A stretch of DNA of 64,000 nt from Andrena cerasifolii. Lineage: Eukaryota; Arthropoda; Insecta; Hymenoptera; Andrenidae. Positions 1-15,000 of the stretch are shown piece after piece (position 1 is the first letter of the stretch; every line of letters begins with the position of its first letter). Made by a program: the position numbers and the translations under genes. The stretch is taken from assembly GCF_050908995.1 (NCBI RefSeq), contig NC_135123.1, forward strand, positions 3,782,001 to 3,846,000, read 5' to 3'. Below the pieces are notes generated by a model. That model ran no database searches and was not told where the DNA came from. It worked only from the letters and a program-made list of their open reading frames with translations.

Positions 1-21
1 TAATTGTTCTTTCTCTTTCAG

Positions 22-3000
22 GGCGACACAGATATCGGTGACATCTATCAAGACACGACGAACATGGCGTCCATTCTGCTGCACCGGGACGGGAATGGGA
101 AAGTTCTCGTTGTAAGAGGCCATTCTTTCTTAATGTACCTTTCGACATCCCTCTATTATTACGACTCGTCTCTTCCGCCAACCGTCGTGACTTACTTACT
201 CCCTCTGTTATAATTATCGCAATACTGCAACCCGTAGTTGCAACGCGCAAGTACGAAGCAATTAGCAGGGCCGTGATTAGGGATAAATTCGTTGTTACTA
301 CACGAATGGTCATCAACTTGCGGAGGAAGAGGGCCAAGGGTAAAGATGTACCTCGCAGCCGTGTCAGTTGCCAGTAAATTGCTGACGCTTTAGGACCCTG
401 TTTAATGTAGAATTTTCATGCGCGAGATTGCTGTATATATAATTGCTGCGAATTCCTAGCCCTAGCAGAAAACGGGATGCATTAATCTTAAAATTAGAAC
501 TACTCTGCATTAACTGGGCCGCAACATAAGTTCTACGCGGAGCACAATTATGTCGCGAGGTTTTTGTTCATATTTACAATACATTTAAGGGGTTATACCT
601 AGTCAGGCGGCCGAAAAGAGGCGAATATTTGTGAATTTTTTTTGAAGAAGCGGAAGCGTATATTTTTACAAAACTTTTTGCGCTTAAAAGAGCAACATTT
701 AAACAACATTTGGTAATTTTTTCGTAGAAAAATATTTAAGTTTATAATAAAATAACAAGCGACATCCAAGAAGTATTTTTAAAAATTTGGTTTTGCGGTG
801 AGCGCTGCCATTCGGAACCAGATTATCTAAAGTCAAGAAACAAAAAAGATTTCGTTAGTATATTAATGTATCCTCTGCTTAACGGAAGGAATTTCTGAAA
901 TATTAATTTAAAATAAAATGGCGGCTATTTAAATTTGAAATCCTGATTTTTTCGCGTGATTTTTGTAGGAAAAATCATGATTTCAACTTTAAATAGCCGC
1001 CATTTTGTTTTAACTTAATATTTCGGAAAATTCTCTCCGTCAACCTGAGGATACATTAATATACTAACGAAATCTTTTTTGGTTTTTTGATTTTAGATAA
1101 TCTGGCTCTGAATGGCAATGCTCACCGCAAAACCAAATTTTTAAAAATGCTTCTTGGATGTCGCTTGTTATTTTATTATAAACGTAAATATTTTTCTACC
1201 AAAAAATTACCAAATGTTCTTTAAATGTTGCTCTTTTAAGCGCAAAAAGTTCTGTAAAAATATACGCTTCCGCTTCTTCAAAAAAAATTCACAAATATTC
1301 GCCTCTTTTCGACCGCCTGACTAGGCATAACCCCTTAAACCACTGTAAAGGGCTTTAAATAAGGTACCAAATAAACAGAATTAAATTTTTTCTTAACACA
1401 AATAAGTTCAAAATATTAAAAAATAAATAAATAAATAAATGTAAAAGATATTAAATTATACATCATTAGAAAGGAATAATTTTTTCCCATTTTTAGGCGT
1501 AAATTTCATTCCGATATCTTAAAAGGAAGACCCGAAAGGTGGGAAATTTTAAATCCGGCCCACTGTGCGCCGGTTCATTTTGGTATGTTTTCACGTCGAT
1601 ATGTTCTGGAAAGTTTCGAAAGTATTGTCCGAGTATACCCGAATACATATTTGCCCGGAGCGAGTCAAGCAAAATTTTCTCGGCAGAAGTGACTGCTCGA
1701 AAAGGCATAATCGACTCGAACAGACATTTCCTAAAACCTTGCGCTACTCAAAGTGTTGACATAACTTTTTCATATTATTTTCCGTAGCTCGAGAACTTTT
1801 GCGAAAGGATGAAAAAGGATTTTACACTCATCATTCATATAAAAGGACAAAGTTCAGAGATATTAATGACATCAACTTTAAAAAGCACATTAGAAAATTT
1901 TCTATTTTCTTTCATAATGTCAAAATTTATTTTCTTATTATTCTAATAAAACAAAGTTTTACGCCCATCACTTCAAATTCTTACCACTATTTCTGCATCT
2001 AAATATCTTGGTTTTTATAATTCTAATAAAACAGAGAATGCAAACGTTGTCGTTTGTATTCGAACGCGATGCTGTTACGCATAAACAAGCTGTAACCAAA
2101 ACGCAGCGAAGTGCGAAGGAAAATTGCTGAAACAGGTTGGTTGATCGTTTTGACATTTCCATTTTTAGGTCGCGATCGATGTTTCTTTCCCGGCTCGTAC
2201 CAGATGCATTGTGAAAACATTGCGTGTACAAGAGAGAAGAAAAGCAATAAAATTCCCCATATTGGTTCCACCTTCCTCAATAGTTAGCAATTTCGAGAAG
2301 AAGGCTGTTGGTCTCAATAATTGCACGTCCAACCAAGCGAAACTCAGTTTCACTTAAATAGGAAGTTCGATCTCTCGTGAAGTCATAAAGAACGGGAAGA
2401 ACAGAGGAGTATTGCTAAATGTGGTATTATTCACGGCTTGTGGCATCGTTCAAAATCCGTTGACAAACGTATAAATTAAAAGTGAAAGGACATTTGCATT
2501 AAGGGGGGACCTGGTTTAGGACGCTGAAAACACGGTGATTTTTTAAGAATTATTTTCTCAACAAATATAAATAGAATCCTTCCAAAACTTAGAGGGTGTT
2601 TCACTGTATATTCAGACAACAAGAAAACTTTGTTTTATTCAATAATAATTCATTTAATATTGTTTGTTAGTTGTCAAATTGTGCACCTACATCCTAGCGG
2701 ATCCAATTTTTGTCCGAAATAAAAAAGGCGAGGTTTTGTTAATTGACATGAATTTATATCGTCCATGAATGAAGAACATTTATGGAGAAATTAAATTAAA
2801 CTATTTCTTTTTGCATAAAAACGTCGAATTTTTTCCGTCAAGATTGTAACTTTTTCGTTAAAGTCCCATAATTTTTGTCAATTTTAGGCATTTTTCTTAT
2901 TTTTTTAATACATCCACGATATAAATTCATGTGAATTAAGGGGACTAGGCAGTTAGAAACTCGATTTGTTTTGTTGTATTTTTCGAAAGCACCACCCTTC

Positions 3001-6000
3001 CCGAGTAAAGTGCCGTTTGGTTTATGTTAAAATTCGCAAAATTAAGGATTTTAGACTAATTCCAGGTAAACTAATTCCTCTTTCGAAACTTTAAACGCGT
3101 TTTTCTCGGAACCATATTCCCTCTTCGTTTTGCAGTGATTGCGAACAAACGGAGGTACAAGTCGATTTGAAAAAAATTCAGCATATGTGAAACATGTCTA
3201 TTTACAACCTGAACCTACGCGTAAGTCTGTGAAAACTTCTGTTTTGACCAAAAAAAAATAAAATGGCTCTTTTCCCTGGCGAAAAATCAAGTTTCTTTAA
3301 AATTTGCCGGTTTACAGCCGCCATTTTTATAATTTTGATTTTTTTTTCTTTTTCAATAGGTTCAGGGCAGAATGGGAGTCAGGGCAAAGTATCAGTTTCA
3401 GAGGATATATCACAATTCAATTTCTTACGGCCAGAATCACTGCAAAATTACAGCGGCTCCAGAAAAAACACCTATATATATCAGGCAACTGTAGCGCTGT
3501 CATACATATGTATATACTATTCAAATAATTTTTTTTTACTGTTTATAGTATTAACAAACATTACCCAAAAGTACTAGTCACAATTTGTATTCATCTCCTT
3601 GTAATTAATTCGCAAAAAATACTTGACTGCCTAGTCCCCTTAGTCATTGAATCAGAGATCGATAATAGTTTACGTTCTAGATAAGCCTTCTAACTAATAC
3701 TCACGCCGAGGGTTTCTACGCTAAACATAAATTTGTACAAATTAAGGGGTTATGCCTAGTCAGGCGGCCGAAAAGAGGCGAATATTTGTGATTTTTTTTT
3801 GAAGAAGCGGAAGCGTATATTTTTACAGAACTTTTTGCGCTTAAAAGAGCAACATTTAAGGAATATTTGGTAATTTTTTGGTAGAAAAATATTTAAGTTT
3901 ATAATAAAATAACAAGCGACATCCAAGAAGCATTTTTAAAAATTTGGTTTTGCGGTGAGCATTGCCATTCGGAACCAGATTGTCTAAAATCAAAAAACAA
4001 AAAAGATTTCGTTAGTGTATTAATGTATCCTCAGGTTGACGGAGAGAATTTTCCGAAATATTAATTTAAAACAAAATGGCGGCTATTTAAATTTGAAATC
4101 CTGTTTTTTTCCTGCAAAAATCACGCGAAAAAATCAGGATTTCAACTTTAAATAGCTGCCATGTTGTTTTATCTTAATATTTCGGAAAATTCTCTCCGTC
4201 CAGCTGAGGATACATTAATATACTAACAAAATCTTTTTTGTTTTTTGATTTTAGATAACCTGGTACCGAATGGCAGTGTTCACCGCAAAACCAAATTTTT
4301 AAAAATGCTTCTTGGATGTCGCTTGTTATTTTATTATAAACGTAAATATTTTTCCACGAAAAAATTACCAAGTGTTCTTTAAATGTTGCTCTTTTAAACG
4401 CAAAAAGTTTTGTAAAATTATACGCTTCCGCTTCTTCAAAAAAAAATCACAAACATTCGCCTCTTTTCGGCCGCCTGACTAGGTATAACCCCTTAAATTG
4501 ACTTACTAACGCAAATCAATGGTTGTTGTATTCCAATTAACAAAACGAGCTATTGTTCCTTCAAATTTGTACACTTTATCACTGTTGTTCTACAACGTAA
4601 GCCTCTTTGGACCTATAAATCATTAAGATCTAGAAACAAATTATTTTATCGGCGAACTTGTAATTTCCTTTCCAAGCGATTAGTCTGCTTCAAATGTGAG
4701 ACTAATTTTAGCGAAGGCTAGTAGACCGGAACTGTTTGTAAAATAATACTCCGATAATAACTCGCGTGTAGTTCTTGATAGGCTTATTGAATTATTGAAA
4801 GCGACAAAAGTACCGGGCAGCTAAACTTCGGAAATAGCGCATAACGTGGGTTGGTTACGTAACAACGTAAAAGCGTTGTTTTACGCGACCCGCGTGTCTT
4901 GACCTTTTGCTTTCACTCTCTTCCTCCTTCAGTCTGACCAGTGCACCTCTCGAGCCGCAGATCGAACAACTTGATCGTGCCCAAAGATCAGGAATATCAG
5001 CCATCGGGCAATTCCATCGGCTTTAACTGCTTCCCGGTGAACACGAAATGTCTACCTCCATGGACGGTGTAGATACACACGCTAGATAAAATTAGTCACG
5101 TTGCAGTAATTACGACTCGTCTAGACTCTAGACTCTAGGCGGAAGTATTCGCCATCAGGCGGAAAATTGGCGTCGTGGCCACACTCGATCAAGCAATTGA
5201 ACGATTACTTATAGCTTTTTTATTCCGTAAGAGAAGTAACAAATGTTTTATCGAAACGTAAAGTGATACATGCAAAAAGACCCCCTTCATTTTCTGTTAG
5301 ACGGTTAACTTGCTTCCTGCGGCGTTCTGATGCTTATACGTAGTTTTCGCTTTCTTCTTAAAAGTGGATCGGGTAGTAATTGAGAAAGAACCGTAATTCG
5401 TGAGAGTTTCTTGAAGATTAGAAAGATGTGGGGCAAGGCGAAGAAACTTGAAGGTGAAAGATCGGCATGACTACAGGGTGATTTAAAAGAACGGCCAAAA
5501 GACTAATGCGCATACTATACCTATTCGCAAAAACGAAGGAAAGGCGTTTATTTAACACAGTTTCGGGAATTAACTCCAAAATTTACCGCACTTTATTTAT
5601 CAAATGTTGCAGGACTACACATACGTGTGGATACCGGGTGACGCGAATTCCGGGATAATAAAATAGGACAAGAAAAAATAAAGCGGCGCTTGCTTAAAAT
5701 AAATTAGTGGCCTAACGAAAGGATATTAAATAAACGAACTATTGCGCGTTTACCACAAAAATTAAAGTATACAAATTTCTTTGAAAAGTGAAAAAAATCT
5801 GGTCTGTTTCAGGATGGTAACATCGGTTCAGAACTGATGATTCGACCGCTGCCAGATCGTGTGTTACACGAAGTAGTGAATAAGATTCCGGCTCTTCGTG
5901 AGCCTGAATTACTTCCAAACGTAACGAGAAGTAAAGGAGATCTAAAGCACACGAGTCATCACGTGGTTTTCAAGAAAGTGAGTGGACCCAGCGGCGACGA

Positions 6001-9000
6001 GTACAGTGATTTCAGTAAGTACCGGTTGATCTTTACGCGTTACCACATTGAAGGTGAAATCCTCTGGGGATCGATTTCTCGCAATTAAACATCGGTTTCA
6101 GCGCTGATGGAACCCGACCACATGGCCAAAAGGTACAGGCTGAAGCGCTCGGTCAGCGATAGATCAAAGAGGGAAGCACCTTACGTGATTTATCCGGAAA
6201 TCCTGTGCATTGTGGATTACGATGGATACAGGTGAGATGAACGACTTTAAGGGGTTATGCCTAGTCAGGCGGTCGAAAAGAGGCGAATATTTGTGAATTT
6301 TTTTTGAAGAAGCGGAAGCGTATATTTTTACAGAACTTTTTGCGCTTCAAAGAGCAACATTTAAAGAATATTTGGTAATTTTTTCGTAGAAAATTTTTTA
6401 CGTTTATAATAAAATAACAAGCGACATCCAAGAAGCATTTTTAAAAATTTGGTTTTGCGGTGAGCATTGCTATTCGGAACCAGATTATCTAAAATCAAAA
6501 AACAAAAACGATTTCGTTAGTATATTAATGTATCCTCAGGTGGACGGAGAGAATTTTCCGAAATATTAAGTTAAAACAAAATGGCGGCTATTTAAAGTTG
6601 AAATCCTGATTTTTTCCTGCAAAAATCACGCGAAAAAATCAAGTTCATTTTTTAAGCTGGTTCCATCTGGAAATCCAGATCCAAACCAAAATGGAATATA
6701 TTGGTCTTTTCAAGTTATTTTGCTACCAGTTCTTACACAGATTTGCATATCGAAAATGCATGTTCAAGAAACACACATATTTCTGAATGAAATCGACTCA
6801 AATTTTTAGTTGTTTCTGACTAGAATGTAGAAGTGAAGATCAAAATTCGGATGATAGTCATCGGGTTTTCCAAGGCATTTTTACTACCTGGTTTTATTTG
6901 TATTCGCTACATTCGCGACACATTTATGGTCCCTCGACCGATTTTACTCAAGTTTTCAAGGAGTCGTCGAATAATCGTTACCACTTAACACCGTGGAGTT
7001 AAGGTTTGATATAATTTTATTCTTAAACCTACTATTATCAAGAGCTTCTGTCATATCAACTCTTGCATCGAAGTCTTGATCGGGGATCAAGCTGCCTCGT
7101 TAGCTCCCGGCGCCGTTCTTATGTCTTGCGGCGCACATCGCTGCCGCGAGAGGAGTTACCGGTATCGCGGCCACCTAGCGGTGTTCGAACCAACTCAATT
7201 ATTTCTCAAGTATGAGTTTCGTAAAACCGAAAGGAAGCGCATTAATTTTCTATCCACCAGTCCATTGGAAACCGGGCTAAATTCTTTCTCTTCGAAGCCC
7301 ATATGCATCCCGTGAATTATTTCCTCTTCCAGATTGAATCCGTAAGATTTTTGATCCGCAATTTCAGATACGAACCTTCCGGGTTTATACAAATGGTAAT
7401 TCCTGATAGAAACTGATAAATTTTGGACCTGAAAAATCCTGATTCACCCATCGATCTGGATATCCGCATTGAACCGGAAAAAAGATTTTGAACTGCCAAA
7501 AATCACTGCTTGAAAATCCAGGTAGTACCGCATTGAACCAGATAGATCCAGTTCAAAATTCAGTGCGGTTCTAACTGGCAGTTTCAGCAGGGTATGGCAT
7601 TGAAACCTAAAATTCCATGTCACACTTTGTATTCTCGAAATTATCGCAAAACTGTCAGGCAACCATAGAAGGAACATGCAAATGAGTAGATTAAGTGTTT
7701 AACTATAAAATTTCGACATATTTTAACCATGATTGGAACGATTGAATACTTACTGGAAAAGTTTTGCAGATTGACGTTTTCTTATTCTACAGATTAAGTA
7801 AGATTACTCGAAAATGTTAAAATGGCGGTTCATCGACAAATGTCATTAGTTAGCAGGTCATTAGCCCCTATTATCTACGGTGTTACAAATTAGATAGCGT
7901 TAGTATTTTATTAGATACTTCCGTATTCCAAATTACCAACAGTATTCCAAATATGCAGCACTTCCTCTACATATACAACTGAAATTAGGAACACAGCAAA
8001 GCGCACAGTCAGATATTCTGAAAGGTATAATTATACACCATACATAGTTGTAAAGTGGACCATCTGGCAAACATTAGTGTTATTATTAAACTTATTATGC
8101 AATTTGTTTTAATTGCATATCTATAGTTATTCCAGCAGTTACATAGTAGGTGCAGAACTACTTAGCTCACCCGTTACCCGGTTTCACCCGGGAATTATTT
8201 ATGATGAACTAAAAAAGCCTAAAAAAAATATAAATACCCTATCGTCTAATCTAGGACGTACATAATGTATATTCAAAATTTCATTGAAAGCTGTTCAGCC
8301 GTTTAGGCGTGAAAGAAGGACAAAAACAGACAACCTTTCACTTTTATATATTAGTAGGGATAAAACGTTAGAAATCAGAAACCATTATTACCTGGATAAA
8401 TTATTTCAATAAAACAATTTAAATTTCCTTGCATAAATTACCTCAGATGAATATCTACTAAAAATTAGTTGAATAATGTTCCACATTGCTACAAAATATT
8501 CATACTTGCTAAACATACCTAATGAGTTTTTGATTACCTACAATTTTTTAGTCACTTGCGAGTAATGTCACAAACAATTTAGCCGTCCAACTTCATATCA
8601 CACGTACAAGTTACGCATTTAATTTGAATGAGAACGAACAAAAAATAATCAAGAACGAAACCACAAGTCAAAGAAGTATTCTAACAAAATGGATCGATGA
8701 CTAATCGAGGTTTCTCTTTCAGATTGCACGGCGGTGATAATGTACAGATCAAAAGATACTTCGTGTCTTTCTGGAACGGGGTAGATTTAAGATACAAGCT
8801 TTTAAAGGGGCCAAAAATCCGTATCAGTATCGCGGGAATCATCATCTCACGGGTAACGTGTAATATATGAACCCAGCTTCGGCATCCAAAAAACCATAAA
8901 ATCGTACAACCTGTCGCGTTATGCAACTGCGCACAATTTCTTCCAGGGAAGGGACGCCACCCCGTATTTGGAACGGAATCGTGTAGGTCGAGACGCCATT

Positions 9001-12000
9001 GATTCAGCGGCTGCGCTGACTGACATGGGCAAATACCTTTTCCGGGAGAGAAGGCTTCCGGTCTACGACATAGCTGTCGCTGTGACAAAGTAAGAGTGCT
9101 CGTTTCATTAACTACAACCTACGGATAATACGTGAATTATGTGAAATCTAAATGTACGTAAACTTTTCACTCGCCAACTTTTTTTTTCTCTCAATTAATG
9201 TTACCTACGAAGTAAGAAGAATAGATACTAACAACGAAAGATAAAGGAAGTAATACTGATTAACTCGCGTACAGATCGCGGATATCGATCGATCGAATGT
9301 TCTCCCCTTCACAAAAGAGCACTAAACGAATACGTTCTATGCCCCCCTATATTAATGTTATACCCTCCACACAGCAGTCTGGTGATTTCATACTGTTTGA
9401 TTTTTATCCCGCAAAACAGGTATGATATGTGCCGTCGTAGGAAAGGCGGCCGCTGCACTAAGGGAACTGCCGGTATGGTTTATTACATAGCGATCACGCT
9501 TTCTTTTTCAATTTGTGCTTGTTTATTCTTTCTTACCATGTTATACTTATCATTAGCATTGGAGAGTATTTATACTGACCTTAATGTAGTGTTGGGTTTG
9601 ACGGTGCAGTAGTGGCATATTTTGATGGGGCATATGGGATCATTCACCAGAGGATAAACAGTTCAAAAGTCTTATCCTTTCTCGTTAAAGAAGACTCGTT
9701 GCTCAGAACATTTCATATTTATAAGTACAAACTTAACTCGTTATGTGTAGGAAAGATGATAAAAGGGGATGAGTGGTTTGCACACTTTGTACGGGATCAC
9801 CAAATCCATTTGAACCGCAAGGTGCAGCATTTGGTAAAGAAAAATCATGCGCACCTTTAAGGTACTGTAAAAAGATATGAATATTATGTTTATTCGTTAG
9901 TTTTACAAAACCACTTGCTTAGATGTCATTTTAAAGAAGGATCTTTATCAGTAGGACTATCACTTCAATCTATACTAAAGAATCTTATGAAATTAAAACG
10001 ATGGCATTACTAAAACCTAAAGAAGAATCTGTAAATACGTTGTAAGTGCTATTCCTTATTTTATAGAATTCTATAAAAAGTGTTGAAAAGGTCATCCTAT
10101 CATAAGATACAGCAGGGTTTCCTAAACTATTTTCCGCTGAACCTGAATAGGTGTTACGCGACAATTTGGGAAGGTTTTATACACTGCAACACATTTAAAG
10201 ATCTTCTACTAACAAGGGGAGGACACCATGTGGTAGATAATGATAGAGATATTTACATGTAAATTATTAAAAAATTCATAGTGCCCGTGGGGTTTTAGTG
10301 GGTAGAAATCCCACACCACCCTGGCGCCCGCGGAAGATTCCCTTCTGGAGGCGTCGGAGTGCCTTTTGAAGATGTCTCCACGTTAAAAAAAAACTTTATA
10401 AATTTTTTTTGTATAAATTATTTTTTTTTATAAATTTTTTTTTTAACTTAAGGAAATCTTTAAAAGGCATCCCGACTTCTTCAGAGGGGAATCCCCCGGG
10501 GCGCCAGGGTAGTGTGGAATTTTTACCCATTAAAACCCCACGACCACTATGAAATTTTTAATAATTTCCATGTAGATATCTCTATTATTAAGGCCCATTG
10601 GCAGAAGCGCTCGGACACCTATTTACTTATTTTCGACATAGATCCAGCGTGCCAAGGCTCATGAAAATCGGTGTCTACCTCATGGTGTCCTCCCCTTGTT
10701 AGATTCGGAGAACTTATAAAGTGTTAGTATTATTGCAAAGTATCCGATATACGAACAGTTCAGTGAACCAGCAATTAACATATGACTATGTCGAAATGCA
10801 CACAGTGTCAGTTCATGGAAATTTCTTATTCAATACTTACTTGTGTTATGATACGTGAAGAACAGGTTCCTCAAGTTCGTAATGCTTGATTCTAAATACC
10901 GAGGGATATTGATTAAGTGTCACACGCCGATTTTGACGAGACTCTGCAGACTTGCAGAAATGTGAAAAACATTCGATACGTATTTCTTTTATCGGCCATC
11001 GTCCAGATTTAGGTGGTGAGAATAGCCCCCAAATCTGAGGGTAAAATCATATTTTGCTAATATCTCAAAAACCATTGGGTGTAGATAACAAATTGATATA
11101 GCAAAATGGTGTGCTTTTAATGGCAAATTCAGCTACGTAAACAGTTTCAAGAAATATCCATTTGTTTAAAAAATATTTCAGTACAATGTTTTCAAACCTC
11201 AACTTTGACGAATATTTTCACCCGATGGCCGATAAAAAAAGTACGTATCCTGCAGAATTTCGTAAAAATCGGTGTATGCCACTTGAGTAATGTCGCGTGT
11301 AAGTTTCTAAATTCAAGCTTGCTTGAAGATTATTTTCCGACATAGGGTTCAACTCGTATTGGTGACAACTACAATATGTGTGCAGTACTGCTTCGTTAAG
11401 GGGTTATACCTAGTCAGGCGGCCGAAAAGAGGCGAATGTTTGTGAATTTTTTTTGAAAAAGCGGAAGCGTATATTTTTACAAAACTTTTTGCGATTAAAA
11501 GAGCAACATTTAAAGAACATTTGGTAATTTTTTCGTGGAAAAATATTTACGTTTATAATAAAATAACAAGCGACATCCAAGAAGCATTTTTAAAATTTGC
11601 TCACCGCAAAATCAAATTTTAAAAATGCTTCTTGGATGTCGCTTGTTATTTTATTATAAACGTAAATATTTTTCCACGAAAAAATTACCACATGTTCTTT
11701 AAATGTTGCTCTTTTAAGTGCAAAAAGTTTTGTAAACATAAACGCTTCCGCTTCTTCAAAAAAAATTCACAAATATTCGCCTCTTTTCGGCCGCCTGACT
11801 AGGTACCCTTAAGAGCTCGTGGATCATTCCTCCCACCTTTTTTGTTTACGCAGACTGGAAATTCATTGCACGCTAGCTCTCGGCTCCTGGAAACTGAGAG
11901 TGATAAACTCGGCGTTCGTAGTAAGTCATGTGCTACTGACAATTTCAAGTTATTAATTGCATCTTCCTGAAAGTGGTACCAGTGGATATCTGAGATTTTC

Positions 12001-15000
12001 CTAATGAGCGGTTACGAGCTTACGTTCCGCCCGATCACGCGAGCCCTTAACCTGGCTATACTGTATCTATAAAAGTTTAAGACTACCTATTCGATTAAAT
12101 TAAAAACACTTGTTAAATCTTCCAATGATAACATTGCAGTTTGTACCTATAATTGTGAAATGCCCAAAACTGAACTATTACCACAAATAATTTGTAACAC
12201 TAATATAACAAGGCAAAACGTTTTATCTAGCATCTATGCAGTAATCAAAGTGTGGGAGATACAGTTCATTTGAGTGGACGAGAAAGCATACGCTTTTGAC
12301 AATTGTAATTCACTACACTTATAAATATGGTGTTGAATATACTTGACATGTAGTTATTTGAGGAACTATTTGCCTCTTTAAAAGAAAAATAGTTTAATGT
12401 GTATTGCGCATACCTACTCAAATCTTTTAGTAAGAGATCCAATTGAACTTGTTGAGGTAATGGTATACTAATATGCAATATCTGTAGAGCAAACTCACAA
12501 TCGTGAGAACGATCAATCTCACAAATTTCCAAAATTGAAACCGAAACGCTAGCGCTGTGCATAGAGATCTTTCTAATCAAACATATACATAGCACCGAAG
12601 ATTTAACACAAATTTTTACAAAGGAGATGCACGACAAGAAGCTGTATATGTTATCTTAAGAGATGATTAATAATTGCTACAAAGCATCAAACTCCGAATA
12701 TTTAGAAAAATTTCCATGTAAAGAGTGTTTTAGCAGGAAAGGTCTATATTCTCATGGGAAGTCATAGTATCGGTTGTTCTAAAAAAAGAAATTCAGATGT
12801 ACGTGCGCTATTCCACAATGTTACTGTAATATAGTTATTTGGATGCACAGCTGCAAAATTATTGATAACAAAGAAATATTTCTTCCGGTTGTAATATTTA
12901 TTATTCAAATCATAAAGTTATTACAGTTTATATACATTTTCAAAACCATTTTCTACCGTCAACATCAATGCACTTTGCAACTCGCCTGAGAACATTATGT
13001 GTTGCTCGTCAGGAGTTCATTTTGAGTTTCATTTACATATGTCGACCACAACATTTATTATGCCACCGAGCAGTTCGGCTTGTGTACAGGCAGTGAATTC
13101 ACACTTTACTTTTCATTTAATCACATAAACAAAAAATATGTAAATAAAAATGTTTTATATTAAACGATTTTATTAAAAATGAACTAACAACTAAATTAAA
13201 ATGCACTAAAAACTAAAAAATAATTCTCTTCTTGTACTGTAATTGTGATGATGTTAATATCACTTTAAATGATTCACTTTAAATAAAATCGTGGGGTACC
13301 ATGTGCAACCAGAAGTTGAAGTATTAAAGTGATTCATGTCCTGTTATGAAATATCGTTCCCTACGATTTTATTTAAAATGAATTATTTAAAGTGATATTA
13401 ACACCATCAAAATTGTACTACAAGGAAAGAATTTTTTTTTATTTTTTTTTATTTTCTCGTTTTTAGTGTTTGTGGATTTACATTTCACAGCTCGGACTTC
13501 TTTACAAAAATCTTTTATTGCTGTATACAGTTTAACACTTTACTGAGACGCTATAATGCTACAGTCACTAAAAAATAATTATTTTCTTCTACTACAATTT
13601 CGATGGTGATATAATAACGCCTGCAAAGTTTTAGTTTTACTGTTCGTACATATGTGACGGATCATTTCTCGATAAATTATGTATTTTCGGTAATCGCGAT
13701 GCGACTAGCGCCCCGATGCAGCGACTTTTTGTCGTTTTCGTAAAGAACGCGAGTGGCTCATTTCAAGTCCTTTGGATTTGTAGTTATGGATTATATTTAT
13801 TTATGACTGTGTAATTTCTTCACCCCTAGGGTTAATTTTTTTTTAAATATTGTATTGTCATCCAAACTACGCACGCCTGCAAAGTTTCAAGACATTTGGA
13901 TAGTTGGAAGTGGGTTAAAATTGAGTTTCCAGATTTGAATCAAACAAACAGAGGATCGAAGCTGAATAACATCGTTTAAAAATCATTTAAAAATCAGCAA
14001 TATCTCTAACAATAAGAAAACAAAACAGCCAACTTGCGAGGGAAATAACTTATTGTTCATAAAATTTAAAATCCTGCGTGCAAATAACACATTGTTCATT
14101 AAATTGAAAATACTGCAGGCAGATAATATCATTGTTGATGAAATTGAAAATACTCCACGTAATATCGGAATCGGTTCGAGATAGGACACATATACAAGGT
14201 GATTCAGAATTACAGGTTACGAGGTAGTAGGGAACGACAAAAAAAACATTTTCTGTCTCATATACAATGTTTGAGTTATTTAATTATAAATCTTTAAACA
14301 GTAATCTTTAAAATCTTTAAACAGTGTGATTTGTTATGCAGAGTGTCCCAAAATTGCGGGACAATTCTGAACATTCAATATCCTGATGCAAAAAGACATC
14401 GAAAAGTCCTTTACCGTTTGGGGATCCGAGGCTTGGTTCTCGAGATATTAAAAGTTGAATACTAGCGGTCCAAGTTCCGGGGCGCGCAGTTTGAAGCTGA
14501 AACAGCTGAGTGCAGAGCAGTGGCCGCTCGCACGCTGCCGCGCGCTCAGCTGACTCAGGTTTAATCTGTGGGCTCCGGAACTTAGACCGCTAATATTCAA
14601 CTTTTAATATCTCGAGAACCAAGCCTCGGATCCCCAAACGGTAAGGGACTTTTCGATGTGTTTTTGCATCAGGATATTGTATGTTTAGGATTGTCCCTCC
14701 ATTTTGGGATACCCTGTATGTAAGATGATGATAACATCACTCTTTTCTCATACTTTAATTTTAACTTTCTTATAAATATGGCAGAAGTTCCCGTCACATT
14801 ATTTACAACGTCTTCGAGATAATTAGCTAATAATTTTTACTTCAGTGTACGGAAATGTCACTGTTGCGCTGATGCACCTTTCGCAATGAAGTGAATGGTC
14901 AGAAATTTCAACAACTGTTTTACATTCAGAAAATGAAAACTGTAGAATAATATCTAACGTCTAGTGGTAGGAATTTACAACTAACCAGGAGAGGTTTTTA

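Larger units (their letters stand above)
112..5812. other. Intron 1 of the metalloprotease gene
   Basis: A 5.7-kb intron with donor GTAAGA at 112 and acceptor TTTCAG ending at 5812. It holds two full palindromic TTAA MITEs and two further TTAA-associated elements, listed separately. A short AAAT microsatellite lies near 1419-1440. I see no supported gene in 112-584, 1339-2498 or 4497-5812. Confidence 0.7.

Noticed and set aside
3263..3577. 104-codon plus-strand frame
   Set aside because: Inside a TTAA-flanked element; Phe/Ile-rich low complexity with a competing overlapping frame.
12266..12637. 123-codon minus-strand frame
   Set aside because: No domain, no codon-use support, and no flanking exons in this intron.
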